A DNA stretch of 10,023 nt. It comes from an uncultured Eubacteriales bacterium (GTDB taxonomy: Bacteria > Bacillota > Clostridia > Peptostreptococcales > Anaerovoracaceae). Positions within the stretch are counted from its first letter, which is position 1. Every line of letters starts with the position of its first letter. The stretch is from the NCBI GenBank assembly GCA_910585135.1, contig CAJUEB010000082.1, positions 1-10,023 of the forward strand, given 5' to 3'. A program made the translations under genes and the position numbers. Shown here in pieces: positions 1 to 7,275 of this stretch. The notes beneath the pieces were generated by a model. The model was not told where the DNA came from and made no database searches. It saw only the letters and a program-made list of their open reading frames with translations.

Positions 1-1238
1 GTTTTGGCGTCAAGCACAAGGAAAAATTGAAACAGCTGCGGGAGAATGTAGACGTACTGACCTTATCGGCGACCCCGATTCCCCGCACGCTGCATATGTC
101 GCTTTCGGGCATCAAGGATATGAGCCTTATCGAAGAGCCGCCGGAGGATCGTTACCCGGTGCAGACGTATGTGATGGAGCAGGACGATTTCATCATCCGG
201 GATGCGATCGAAAAAGAGCTGGGCCGGGGCGGCCAGGTGTATGTCCTCTATAACAGGGTCGAGTCGATCAACAGGATCGCGAGCGAGATCATGCGGCTTG
301 TGCCGGAGGCTTCGGTCGCGGTGGGGCATGGCAAGATGCGGGAAAGCCAACTGGAAAACGTGATCATGGATTTTTCCGAGGGACTGTATAATGTACTCGT
401 TTCGACGACCATTATAGAATCCGGGATGGACATTCCCAACGTCAATACGATGATCATACTGGATGCAGATCGGTTTGGCCTGGCGCAGCTCTATCAGCTT
501 CGCGGGCGTGTGGGACGGTCTGACCGGATGGCTTATGCGTATCTCATGTACCGAAGGGATAAAATTCTCTCTGAGGTGGCGGAGAAGCGGCTTCGGGCAA
601 TCAAGGAATTTACCGAATTCGGCTCAGGCTTTAAAATCGCGATGAAGGATCTGGAGCTTCGGGGCGCAGGGAACCTCCTGGGAACGGAGCAGTCGGGGCA
701 TATGCTCAGCATCGGATATGAGCTTTACTGCAAGATGCTGGAGGAGGCGGTGCAGCAGGCGAAGGGCATGGAGCTTTTGCCGAAGGCGGAGGAAACCACC
801 TTTAACCTGCCGATCCCGGCCATTGTTTCCGGCAGGTATATTGAGAACGAAGTGCTGCGTTTGCAGATGTATAAGAAAATCGCAATGATAGAATCTGATG
901 AAGATGAGGCGGAGATCATTGATGAACTTCTGGATCGGTTCGGTGATATTCCGCGCGAGACGATGAACCTGATCAAGATCTCCAAGATACGGGCGCTGGC
1001 GGGAAGGCTTGGCGTCAGTGAGATTTCACAGCAAGGCTATAAGCTGATTTTTAAGCTGTGGGAGAATGTGAAGCTGACGGAGGGGATCATGGCGCGGCTG
1101 GTCTCGGCCTATGGGCAAAAGGTGATGTTCAATGGCGGCAAAGAACCGTTTATCAGGCTGACTTGCGGCAAGGAAGAGCCGCTACAGGCAATCGAAAAAT
1201 TTTTGCAGATAGCGGTAAAAGCGTACAAGGTGAATTAA
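1..1238 (+). CDS. mfd: Mfd, transcription-repair coupling factor (3' part, 5' end outside window)
   Basis: This is the C-terminal 411 residues of the ATP-dependent translocase that dislodges RNA polymerase stalled at DNA lesions and recruits the UvrA/UvrB excision repair machinery. The frame is open from the window edge (first full codon at 3, reading FGVKHKEKL), so the gene starts upstream; the family is usually about 1,150-1,200 residues. Visible superfamily 2 helicase motifs, in order, are LSATPIPRT (motif III, from about base 63), VLYNRVESI (motif IV region), STTIIESGMDIPN (motif V) and QLRGRVGRSD (motif VI). Next comes the RecG/Mfd translocation motif around FGSGFKIAMKDLELRGAGNLLG, read here in two parts: FGSGFKIAMKDLEL and RGAGNLLGTEQSGHM. 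The remainder, from about base 800, matches the regulatory C-terminal domain D7 (GRYIENEVLRLQMYKKI). It ends in TAA at 1236-1238. No terminator is evident before dapB, so read-through is possible. Identity is secure. Confidence 0.97.
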   Translation, partial: FGVKHKEKLKQLRENVDVLTLSATPIPRTLHMSLSGIKDMSLIEEPPEDRYPVQTYVMEQDDFIIRDAIEKELGRGGQVYVLYNRVESINRIASEIMRLVPEASVAVGHGKMRESQLENVIMDFSEGLYNVLVSTTIIESGMDIPNVNTMIILDADRFGLAQLYQLRGRVGRSDRMAYAYLMYRRDKILSEVAEKRLRAIKEFTEFGSGFKIAMKDLELRGAGNLLGTEQSGHMLSIGYELYCKMLEEAVQQAKGMELLPKAEETTFNLPIPAIVSGRYIENEVLRLQMYKKIAMIESDEDEAEIIDELLDRFGDIPRETMNLIKISKIRALAGRLGVSEISQQGYKLIFKLWENVKLTEGIMARLVSAYGQKVMFNGGKEPFIRLTCGKEEPLQAIEKFLQIAVKAYKVN

Positions 1239-1359
1239 GGGCAAATGAACGATGTGTGTGCATCGTGAGCGAGGCTTGCGGCGAAAGCGCATCAAATAAA
1301 GATAAAGTAAGCGGGCGGCAAAGGACTTTTCGGAAACGGGCAAGGATAAGGAGGTTGTT

Positions 1360-2118
1360 ATGGTAAAAATCGTAATTACTGCGCCAAGAGGGCAGATGGA
1401 CAGGCTGATCGTCGAAGCGGCGCATCAGCGTGATGATATTCAGATCGTGGGCGGCGTCGGTGCGCCTGGCAGGGATTATATTGGAACGGATATTGGCATT
1501 GCCGCAGGAATGGGGGAGGAAATCGGCGCGCTTGTATATGATGACATCGAAAAAATCATTGATGCATGCGACCTGGTGGTGGACTTTTCGACGACGGCGT
1601 TTTCCATGAAGGTGCTGGCCTCCTGCCTGGCGCATCGGAAGGCGTTGATCTGCGGAACGACCGGGTTTAGCAAGGAGCAGACAGAGGCGCTTTTAGCGGC
1701 AGGAGAAAAAATCCCGATGATGAAGGCGGCAAATACTTCCTATGTGGTCAACGTGATGCAGAAGCTGCTCGCAGAAGCGGCTGCCAGGCTGGGCGAAAGG
1801 TGCAAGATCGAAATCATCGATATGCACAGTGAAAGCAAGCTCGACGCACCGAGCGGGACGGCCATAGAAATGGCGGAGGCGATGGCAGAGCATGCGCCGG
1901 ACAAGACCTTTGACGATATGGTCTTCCATTCCGTGCGGGCAGGCAACCCGCCGAGCACTCATCGCATCATATTCGGCTGCATGGGTGAAAAGATGGAAAT
2001 TTCCCACGATGCTTACGACTGGCGCTGTTATGCGGAGGGTGCGTGTGATGCCGTAAGCTTTATGGCGGGAAAAGGCCCGGGGCTTTACACGATGGAAGAT
2101 GTTATCGAGGCTGGATGA
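1360..2118 (+). CDS. dapB: DapB-like 4-hydroxy-tetrahydrodipicolinate reductase, divergent
   Basis: This 252-residue protein belongs to the DapB family, which reduces 4-hydroxy-tetrahydrodipicolinate with NAD(P)H in the cytoplasmic diaminopimelate/lysine pathway; the length is normal. The start ATG has an excellent site, TAAGGAGG at 1347-1354. Family signatures seen are VVDFS (73-77), CGTTGF (98-103), ANTSYVVNVMQKLL (124-137), the substrate loop KLDAPSGT (160-167), SVRAGN (191-196), and GEKMEISH (209-216). Two conserved sites differ from the norm. The N-terminal glycine-rich loop, normally GxxGRMG, reads APRGQMD (8-14), and the acidic or basic cofactor-selecting positions after strand 2 read GVGAPG (32-37). 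The active-site His-His pair reads H156-S157, with the catalytic lysine K160 kept. It may be a subfamily with changed cofactor use, or a paralogue with another substrate. Family membership is clear; the exact reaction is less certain. It lies 121 bases after mfd and before the T-box promoter. Confidence 0.85.
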   Translation: MVKIVITAPRGQMDRLIVEAAHQRDDIQIVGGVGAPGRDYIGTDIGIAAGMGEEIGALVYDDIEKIIDACDLVVDFSTTAFSMKVLASCLAHRKALICGTTGFSKEQTEALLAAGEKIPMMKAANTSYVVNVMQKLLAEAAARLGERCKIEIIDMHSESKLDAPSGTAIEMAEAMAEHAPDKTFDDMVFHSVRAGNPPSTHRIIFGCMGEKMEISHDAYDWRCYAEGACDAVSFMAGKGPGLYTMEDVIEAG

Positions 2119-2192
2119 ACCATAAGGCGGGGACAAATATGAAGGGCAAATGGAGGATCGGACGGATGCGGCATCCTTCCCGTCAAAAAACC

Positions 2193-2221
2193 TTGACTTT
2201 TCAACAGGCAGAGGATAGAAT
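2193..2221 (+). promoter_or_regulatory. Sigma-A-type promoter of the ileS T-box transcript
   Basis: TTGACT at 2193-2198 and TAGAAT at 2216-2221 are separated by exactly 17 bases, each box matching five of six consensus positions. Transcription would begin near 2228, about 20 bases before the first helix of the T-box leader, which is the expected arrangement. The segment between dapB and this promoter (2119-2192) holds only a short hairpin-forming stretch without a U tract. Confidence 0.85.
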
Positions 2222-2246
2222 GTCAGAGTACGGAAATTTTATATAA

Positions 2247-2440
2247 GGAACGATGAGGAAGACAGTAGCCCTGTGTAATATCCTTACAGAGAGATGCCCG
2301 CCCGGCTGAGAGGGCATCGGTGAAACGGTGCGTGAAAATCACTTCTGAGTTCGACACTTTAAGAGAGACGGGATGATGGTCCCGTAATTAGGGTGGTACC
2401 GCGGTTTATAATCGTCCCTAACGTTTGTTAGGGATTTTTT
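2247..2440 (+). promoter_or_regulatory. T-box riboswitch, isoleucine-specific (specifier ATC)
   Basis: This leader RNA senses the charging state of tRNA-Ile and controls read-through into ileS. The diagnostic core AGGGTGGTACCGCG is at 2390-2403; its TGGT (2394-2397) would pair with the ACCA end of uncharged tRNA-Ile. Stem I begins with GAAC (2248-2251) pairing GTTC (2349-2352). The GATGAGG/CTGAG elements flank the base of stem I, and a perfect 7-bp arm is formed by GATGCCC (2293-2299) and GGGCATC (2312-2318). The specifier triplet ATC (2338-2340) lies on the 3' side of stem I and is followed by a purine, as is usual, and it encodes isoleucine, matching the downstream gene. Stem III is ACGGGA (2368-2373) with TCCCGT (2380-2385). 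TTAGGG at 2388-2393 can pair with CCCTAA at 2416-2421 as the antiterminator, competing with the terminator hairpin. Confidence 0.97.
2415..2440 (+). terminator. T-box conditional intrinsic terminator
   Basis: TCCCTAAC (2415-2422) and GTTAGGGA (2427-2434) form a perfect 8-bp stem with a GTTT loop, followed by six T residues. The 5' arm is shared with the antiterminator helix, so bound uncharged tRNA-Ile should disrupt it and allow transcription of ileS. Confidence 0.95.
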
Positions 2441-2488
2441 AGTAAATAATCACAGCACCGCAAGACACCAGAAAGGAAATCACATACA

Positions 2489-5400
2489 ATGATCAAAAAT
2501 TTATCGGAAAAGCCAATTGCGCAGTTGCAGGCGGAGCAGGCGCAGCAATGGGAAAAGGAGGATTTGCTTGGCAAATGCGTCAGCACCAGGGAGGGAAAGC
2601 CGTCGTTCGTATTTTATGAAGGCCCGCCTACGGCCAATGGCAAGCCGGGCATTCACCATGTGATGGCAAGGACGCTGAAGGACTCGGTTTGCAGGTACAA
2701 GACCATGAAGGGCTATAAGGTAAACAGGAAAGCCGGATGGGATACGCACGGGCTTCCCGTTGAAATTGAAGTGGAAAAGCAGCTCGGTATGTCCGGCAAG
2801 CAGGATATCGAAAAATACGGTATTAAGGAATTCAACGAAAAGTGCAAGGAGTCCGTTTTCACATATAAGGATATGTGGGAGAGGATGAGCCAGCGCATGG
2901 GTTATATGGTGGATCTGGACGATCCGTATATTACGTTGAAAAACGATTACATTGAAACCTGCTGGTGGATCATCAATGAATTTTTCAAAAAAGACATGAT
3001 CTACGAGGGACATAAGATCCTGCCATACTGCCCAAGATGCGGAACGGGACTTGCATCCCATGAGGTGGCGCAGGGCTATAAGGAAGTGAAGGTCAATACG
3101 ATTACGGCGAAATTCAAGCGCGTGGATGCTGACGAATACTTCCTGGCATGGACGACAACGCCTTGGACGCTGGCTTCCAACGTGGCTCTGACCGTAGGTC
3201 CTGACATCGATTACGTCAAAGTGAAAATGACGGACGGGGAAGAAGCGGGCAACGTATTTTACCTGGCGAAGGCCTTGGCGGATCAGATCTTAGGCGAAGG
3301 CAAATACGAGATCTTAGCTGAGATGAAGGGAAAAGACCTCGAATACATGGAGTACGAACAGCTCATGCCGTTTGTCAAAGCCGATAAAAAGGCGTTTTTC
3401 GTGACTTGCATGGATTATGTATCGGTAGAAGACGGAACGGGTATCGTCCATACCGCGCCTGCTTTTGGTGAAGACGACTACCAGTGCGGACGCAAATACG
3501 ATCTGCCGGTATTGCAGCCGGTGGATGAAAAGGGCTGCTATACGGACACACCGTGGAAGGGCAAGTTCGTGATGGAGGATGGCCTGGATGTGGAGATCAT
3601 CAAGTGGCTGGCTGCCGAAGACAAGATCCTGGCGAAAGCGAAGCTCGACCATAATTACCCGCATTGCTGGCGATGCGGAACACCTCTTGTTTACTATGCG
3701 AATCCGAGCTGGTATATCGAGATGAGCAAGCTGAAAGAGCAGTTAGTTGCCAATAATAACGGCGTCAACTGGTTTCCTGATTTCGTCGGAGAAAAGCGGT
3801 TCGGAAACTGGCTGGAAGAAGTGAAGGACTGGGCGATTTCCAGAAGCAGGTACTGGGGAACACCGATTCCGATCTGGAAGTGCGGCTGTGGTCATTTAGA
3901 GTGCGTCGGAAGCCGCAAGGAGCTGGTGGAAAAGGCGATCGAGGATATCGATGAAAGCATCGAACTGCACAGGCCGTATGTGGACGATGTCCATATCAAG
4001 TGCCCGGTATGCGGCAAGCCGATGAGCAGGATTCCAGAGGTGATGGACTGCTGGTTTGACAGCGGTGCAATGCCGTTTGCCCAGTGGCATTATCCGTTTG
4101 AAAATGCGGAGCGGTTTGACGAAGAGCTGTTCCCGGCGGATTTTATCTGTGAAGGCATCGACCAGACGAGAGGCTGGTTTTATTCGCTGATGGCGATTTC
4201 GACCTTCATCAAGGGAAAAGCGCCGTATAAGAACGTTCTCGTAAACGATTTAATCCTGGATAAAGATGGAAAGAAGATGTCCAAGCATGTGGGTAATACG
4301 GTAGATCCGTTCCAGATGCTGGACAAATATGGTGCGGATGCAACGAGATGGTATCTGCTGCACGTATCCCCGGCCTGGTCGCCGACGAAGTTTGACGAGG
4401 AAGGCCTGATTGAGACGGTGAGCAAATTCTTCGGCACATTGAAGAACGTATATAATTTCTTCACGCTGTACTCCAATCAGGATCATTTAGATCCGGTCTC
4501 CCTTGCGGTAGCGCATGAGGCAAAGCCGGAGCTTGACAGGTGGATCATTTCCAGGTATAACAGGCTGATTAAGGCCGTAACTGAGAGCATGGATCAGTAT
4601 GACCATATGAAATCCGTAAGGCGGATACAGGAATTCGTCACTGAAGATCTCTCCAACTGGTATATCAGGAGGGCGAGAAGAAGGTTCTGGGGCGAAGAAC
4701 TTAACGATGACAAGAAGTCCGTATATGCGACGACTTACGAGGTGCTGGTGGGAATTGCCAGGATGATCGCGCCGTTTGCGCCGTTTTTGTCCGATGAGAT
4801 CTATCAGAACCTGACCGGGGAAGAATCCGTGCATCTGGCTTATTTCCCAGAGGCGGACGAAACTCTGATCGATGAAAGAGTAGAAGAGCGGATGGATCTG
4901 GTGCGGACGTTAGTCGCACTCGGCAGAGGCACGCGGGAAAAGGAACGCATCAAGGTAAGGCAGCCTTTGAACGAAATTTTGGTAGATGGCACGTACGAAG
5001 CGATTATCGGCGATCTGACGCCGCTGATCATGGAGGAGCTGAATATCAAGAAGGTGGTGTTCGAAAGCAAACTGGACGACTTCATGAATTATTCCTTAAA
5101 GCCGAACTTCAAGGTTGCCGGGCCGGTTCTGGGCAAGAACATCAAGGCCTTTGGCGGCGCGCTGGCACAGGCAGATCCGGGGCAGACGGTCGCAAGGCTG
5201 GAGGCTGATGGGAAGCTGACGATGGAGCTTGGCGGGGAAAGCATTGAAATCACAAGGGAAATGGTGGATGTTAAGATTACAGCTAAGGAAGGCTTCGCGG
5301 TCGCCATGGAAAACAACGTGTTCACGATTCTCGATACGAACCTGACGCCTGAACTTTCTGCGGAAGGGCTGGCAAGGGAGCTGGTTTCCAAGGTTCAGCA

Positions 5401-5602
5401 GATGAGAAAGCAGAACGATTATGAGATGATGGACAAGATCAAGATTTACGTGGATGCCGACGAAGCGGTGGATGAAGCCATCGAAAGCCACAAAGATTAT
5501 ATCATGAAAGAAACGCTGGCGACGGCTATTGAAAACGGTGCTGACTTGAAGACGTTTGACCTAAACGGACACAAGACAGGCCTCGGCGTGGAACGCGTAT
5601 GA
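2489..5602 (+). CDS. ileS: Isoleucyl-tRNA synthetase, type 2 (IleRS2) with GIHH signature
   Basis: This 1,037-residue class I synthetase activates isoleucine and charges tRNA-Ile in the cytoplasm. GPPTANGKPGIHH (45-57) is the form of the first signature seen in type 2 enzymes; positions 54-57 read G-I-H-H rather than canonical H-x-G-H. The second signature KMSKH is at 596-600 (bases 4274-4288). The CP1 editing domain carries WTTTPWTL (221-228) and GTGIVHTAPAFGEDD (316-330), so hydrolytic proofreading of Val-tRNA is expected. Cysteine pairs that may bind zinc occur at C181/C184, C393/C396, C465/C467/C472 and C505/C508. The rest, from about residue 640, is the anticodon-binding region and the type 2 C-terminal part. 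The chosen ATG has GAAAGGA at 2471-2477 with an 11-base gap, and lies 48 bases past the T-box terminator. Expression is controlled by that T-box. The stop overlaps the rlmN start. Type 2 enzymes are known for low mupirocin sensitivity. Confidence 0.98.
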   Translation: MIKNLSEKPIAQLQAEQAQQWEKEDLLGKCVSTREGKPSFVFYEGPPTANGKPGIHHVMARTLKDSVCRYKTMKGYKVNRKAGWDTHGLPVEIEVEKQLGMSGKQDIEKYGIKEFNEKCKESVFTYKDMWERMSQRMGYMVDLDDPYITLKNDYIETCWWIINEFFKKDMIYEGHKILPYCPRCGTGLASHEVAQGYKEVKVNTITAKFKRVDADEYFLAWTTTPWTLASNVALTVGPDIDYVKVKMTDGEEAGNVFYLAKALADQILGEGKYEILAEMKGKDLEYMEYEQLMPFVKADKKAFFVTCMDYVSVEDGTGIVHTAPAFGEDDYQCGRKYDLPVLQPVDEKGCYTDTPWKGKFVMEDGLDVEIIKWLAAEDKILAKAKLDHNYPHCWRCGTPLVYYANPSWYIEMSKLKEQLVANNNGVNWFPDFVGEKRFGNWLEEVKDWAISRSRYWGTPIPIWKCGCGHLECVGSRKELVEKAIEDIDESIELHRPYVDDVHIKCPVCGKPMSRIPEVMDCWFDSGAMPFAQWHYPFENAERFDEELFPADFICEGIDQTRGWFYSLMAISTFIKGKAPYKNVLVNDLILDKDGKKMSKHVGNTVDPFQMLDKYGADATRWYLLHVSPAWSPTKFDEEGLIETVSKFFGTLKNVYNFFTLYSNQDHLDPVSLAVAHEAKPELDRWIISRYNRLIKAVTESMDQYDHMKSVRRIQEFVTEDLSNWYIRRARRRFWGEELNDDKKSVYATTYEVLVGIARMIAPFAPFLSDEIYQNLTGEESVHLAYFPEADETLIDERVEERMDLVRTLVALGRGTREKERIKVRQPLNEILVDGTYEAIIGDLTPLIMEELNIKKVVFESKLDDFMNYSLKPNFKVAGPVLGKNIKAFGGALAQADPGQTVARLEADGKLTMELGGESIEITREMVDVKITAKEGFAVAMENNVFTILDTNLTPELSAEGLARELVSKVQQMRKQNDYEMMDKIKIYVDADEAVDEAIESHKDYIMKETLATAIENGADLKTFDLNGHKTGLGVERV

Positions 5603-6633
5603 ATAAAAAAAAACTGTTAGGATGTACAATGGAAGAATTGCAGGCGTTTGCCGCGGAGCTGGGCGAGAAGCCCTTCCGCGGCAAGCAGCTTTTCCGGTGG
5701 ATTCACCGCGGCGTGCGGGATTTTGGCGAAATGACCGATTTTTCCAAAGCTTTGCGGGCGAAGCTTTCAGAACGCGCATACGTGGAAGGCGTTACGGTGT
5801 TAAAGGTGCAGCATGACAAGAAGGATGGAACGCGAAAGCTTCTCTTCGGGCTTGCAGATGGGAATGCGGTAGAGGGCGTGTTCATGCGGTATAAGTACGG
5901 CAATTCCCTCTGTGTTTCTTCGCAGGTTGGATGCAAAATGGGCTGCCGGTTCTGCGCGTCAGCTTTGGACGGATTTGTACGAAATCTGACAGCAGGTGAA
6001 ATGCTGGATCAGGTGTTTGCGGCGGAGCAGGAAAGCGGGGAGTCGGTCAACCACATTGTGGTGATGGGCATGGGCGAGCCGTTTGATAATTACGAAAACC
6101 TGCAGCGGTTTTTACGGCTGCTGCATCATCCGGAAGGAAGGAATTTGAGCTATCGCAATATGACCGTATCGACCAGCGGCATTATTCCTGTGATCCGGCA
6201 ATTCACGGAAGACTTTCCCCAGGTCAACCTGGCGATTTCCCTGCACCGCCTCGATGATGCGGGCAGGAGCAGGCTGATGCCAATCAACGATACCTATCCG
6301 GTAGACGAGCTGCTTTTAGCGGCGAGGGATTATACAGAACAGAGCGGGCGGCGGATTACCTTTGAATACACATTGATTCACGGCGAAAATGATACGGCAT
6401 CCGATATCGCCTTGATGAAGCAGAAGCTTTCCGGCATGCTCTGCCATGTGAATTTGATTCCCCTAAACCGTGTCGAGGAAACGCATCTTGCTGGTGGCAG
6501 CAGGAAGCGGGCGGAGGAAATCGCAAAGGCTCTTTGCGCGCAGGGAATACCGGCTACCGTGCGCAGGGAATTAGGCGGCGCAATAGACGGCGCTTGCGGT
6601 CAGCTGCGGTTAAAAAATAAATCCGTATATTGA
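5599..6633 (+). CDS. rlmN: RlmN, dual-specificity 23S rRNA A2503 / tRNA A37 C2-methyltransferase
   Basis: RlmN is a radical SAM enzyme that methylates C2 of A2503 in the ribosomal peptidyl transferase centre and of A37 in some tRNAs, which affects translational accuracy and susceptibility to some ribosome-targeting drugs. The 344-residue length is typical. The [4Fe-4S] motif CxxxCxxC is C112-C116-C119 (GCKMGCRFCAS), GMGEPFDNYENL (157-168) is the SAM-contacting GEP motif, and STSGIIP and NLAISLH follow. C333 in DGACGQL is the cysteine of the family that is methylated during the ping-pong mechanism. The N-terminal part (about 1-90) is the RNA-recognition accessory domain. The start ATG overlaps the ileS stop as ATGA and has only a weak Shine-Dalgarno site, suggesting translational coupling to ileS and shared T-box control. 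No hairpin terminator is visible downstream. A Cfr resistance methylase is unlikely given the typical RlmN N terminus and length. Confidence 0.97.
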   Translation: MNKKKLLGCTMEELQAFAAELGEKPFRGKQLFRWIHRGVRDFGEMTDFSKALRAKLSERAYVEGVTVLKVQHDKKDGTRKLLFGLADGNAVEGVFMRYKYGNSLCVSSQVGCKMGCRFCASALDGFVRNLTAGEMLDQVFAAEQESGESVNHIVVMGMGEPFDNYENLQRFLRLLHHPEGRNLSYRNMTVSTSGIIPVIRQFTEDFPQVNLAISLHRLDDAGRSRLMPINDTYPVDELLLAARDYTEQSGRRITFEYTLIHGENDTASDIALMKQKLSGMLCHVNLIPLNRVEETHLAGGSRKRAEEIAKALCAQGIPATVRRELGGAIDGACGQLRLKNKSVY

Positions 6634-6640
6634 TTTTTAG

Positions 6641-6669
6641 TTGCCCAAAATAACCATATCGTGTATAAT
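6641..6669 (+). promoter_or_regulatory. Sigma-A-type promoter for the P-loop protein gene
   Basis: TTGCCC at 6641-6646 and a perfect TATAAT at 6664-6669 are 17 bases apart, starting eight bases after the rlmN stop. Transcription should begin near 6676, giving a leader of about 45 bases that carries the ribosome site GAGGAGG at 6704-6710. Confidence 0.85.
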
Positions 6670-6719
6670 GTATATCAATAAATTGCGCTTGTGGGAGCAT
6701 ATCGAGGAGGATAATCATT

Positions 6720-7142
6720 ATGGTTAAATTACTGATCGGACATAAAGGCAGCGGCAAGACTGGGCAGATGGTACAGCTTGCGAATGATAATGTTGAAACG
6801 AGCAATGGCAATATCATTTTTATCAATAAAAACCATAGGCTTATGTATGAACTGAAGCATAAAATCAGAGTAATCTGCATGGAAGACTATGAGGATATTA
6901 CCAACATCGATGAATATATCGGATTCATTTATGGCATTATCAGTTCTGACCACGATATTGAAGCGATTTTTATCGACAGCATTATGAAGCATGCGGATGT
7001 ATCACTGGGTGATTTACCGGAATTTATCGATCGGCTGAAGGGTATGTCAGACCGTTATGAATTGGATTTTGTTGTAAGTGTAAGCGCAGAGCGGGAAGAA
7101 ATGATAGGCGTTGATTTCACGGGATGTGAGATCCTGAACTAA
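6720..7142 (+). CDS. Small P-loop NTPase of unknown function
   Basis: I do not recognise a characterised function. This 140-residue protein opens with a Walker A loop, GHKGSGKT (7-14), directly after the first strand. A strand NIIFIN follows (31-36), then AIFIDS (82-87), a Walker B-like strand ending in D86 without the usual following Glu, and finally a strand FVVSVSAE (117-124) after an amphipathic helix. This order, P-loop, strand, Walker B, helix, strand, is compatible with a minimal RecA or thymidine-kinase-like core lacking extra domains; that is inference. There is no signal peptide or membrane segment, so it should be cytosolic. As I recall, close relatives are common in Clostridia and are often labelled ATP-binding protein or, wrongly, PilT. 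The start has GAGGAGG nine bases upstream, and the gene has its own promoter and terminator, so it forms a single-gene unit. Confidence 0.9.
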   Translation: MVKLLIGHKGSGKTGQMVQLANDNVETSNGNIIFINKNHRLMYELKHKIRVICMEDYEDITNIDEYIGFIYGIISSDHDIEAIFIDSIMKHADVSLGDLPEFIDRLKGMSDRYELDFVVSVSAEREEMIGVDFTGCEILN

Positions 7143-7159
7143 CTGATAGGGAATAACGG

Positions 7160-7185
7160 AAGGCGGTGATCACCACCGCCTTTTT
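7160..7185 (+). terminator. Intrinsic terminator after the P-loop gene
   Basis: AAGGCGGTG (7160-7168) and CACCGCCTT (7174-7182) form a perfect 9-bp GC-rich stem with loop ATCAC, running into five T residues (7181-7185). It lies 17 bases after the stop codon and separates the P-loop gene from the transporter cluster. Confidence 0.95.
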
Positions 7186-7201
7186 CTGACGGGGAAAATA
7201 T

Positions 7202-7230
7202 CGTTTGTAACAGGGAAAGACGTTCGTAAC
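7202..7230 (+). repeat. Pair of near-identical 10-bp direct repeats
   Basis: CGTTTGTAAC (7202-7211) and CGTTCGTAAC (7221-7230) differ at one base and are spaced 19 bases start to start. They lie between the terminator and the transporter gene, upstream of the possible promoter. They could be a regulator binding site on one DNA face, but a pair this short could also be chance. Confidence 0.3.
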
Positions 7231-7275
7231 ACGCATCGGGAGGAATATGCGCCGGTCCGGCTGGACGAAGCGGAT

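Noticed and set aside
1249..1266. Perfect 6-bp hairpin ACGATG/CATCGT just after mfd, considered as the mfd terminator.
   Set aside because: The stem is short, the loop is TGTGTG, and no T tract follows, so intrinsic termination is not supported.
1276..1306. Possible dapB promoter with TTGCGG as -35 and GATAAA as -10.
   Set aside because: The spacer is 19 bases and the -10 match is poor; dapB may simply be read from mfd.
2161..2190. GGATG/CATCC (and GACGG/CCGTC) hairpin followed by AAAAAA, considered as a dapB terminator.
   Set aside because: The tail is A-rich on the + strand rather than T-rich, and the stem is only five pairs; no reverse-strand gene needs it either.
2139..2246. Possible 35-residue ORF (ATG 2139 to TAA 2246) between dapB and the T-box.
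   Set aside because: It spans the ileS promoter and runs to the T-box start, is basic without recognisable features, and is best explained as chance.
2501..5779. Long reverse-strand open frames opposite ileS and other genes.
   Set aside because: They mirror well-supported + strand genes, lack ribosome sites and recognisable domains, and arise from codon bias of the real genes.
5599..6633. Cfr-type resistance methylase instead of RlmN.
   Set aside because: Length, N-terminal region, housekeeping context and DGACGQL motif fit RlmN; nothing specific to Cfr is seen.
6720..7142. Labelling the P-loop protein as PilT or a twitching motility ATPase.
   Set aside because: It is far too short and lacks the Asp box, His box and N-terminal PAS-like domain of PilT; only the Walker A loop is shared.
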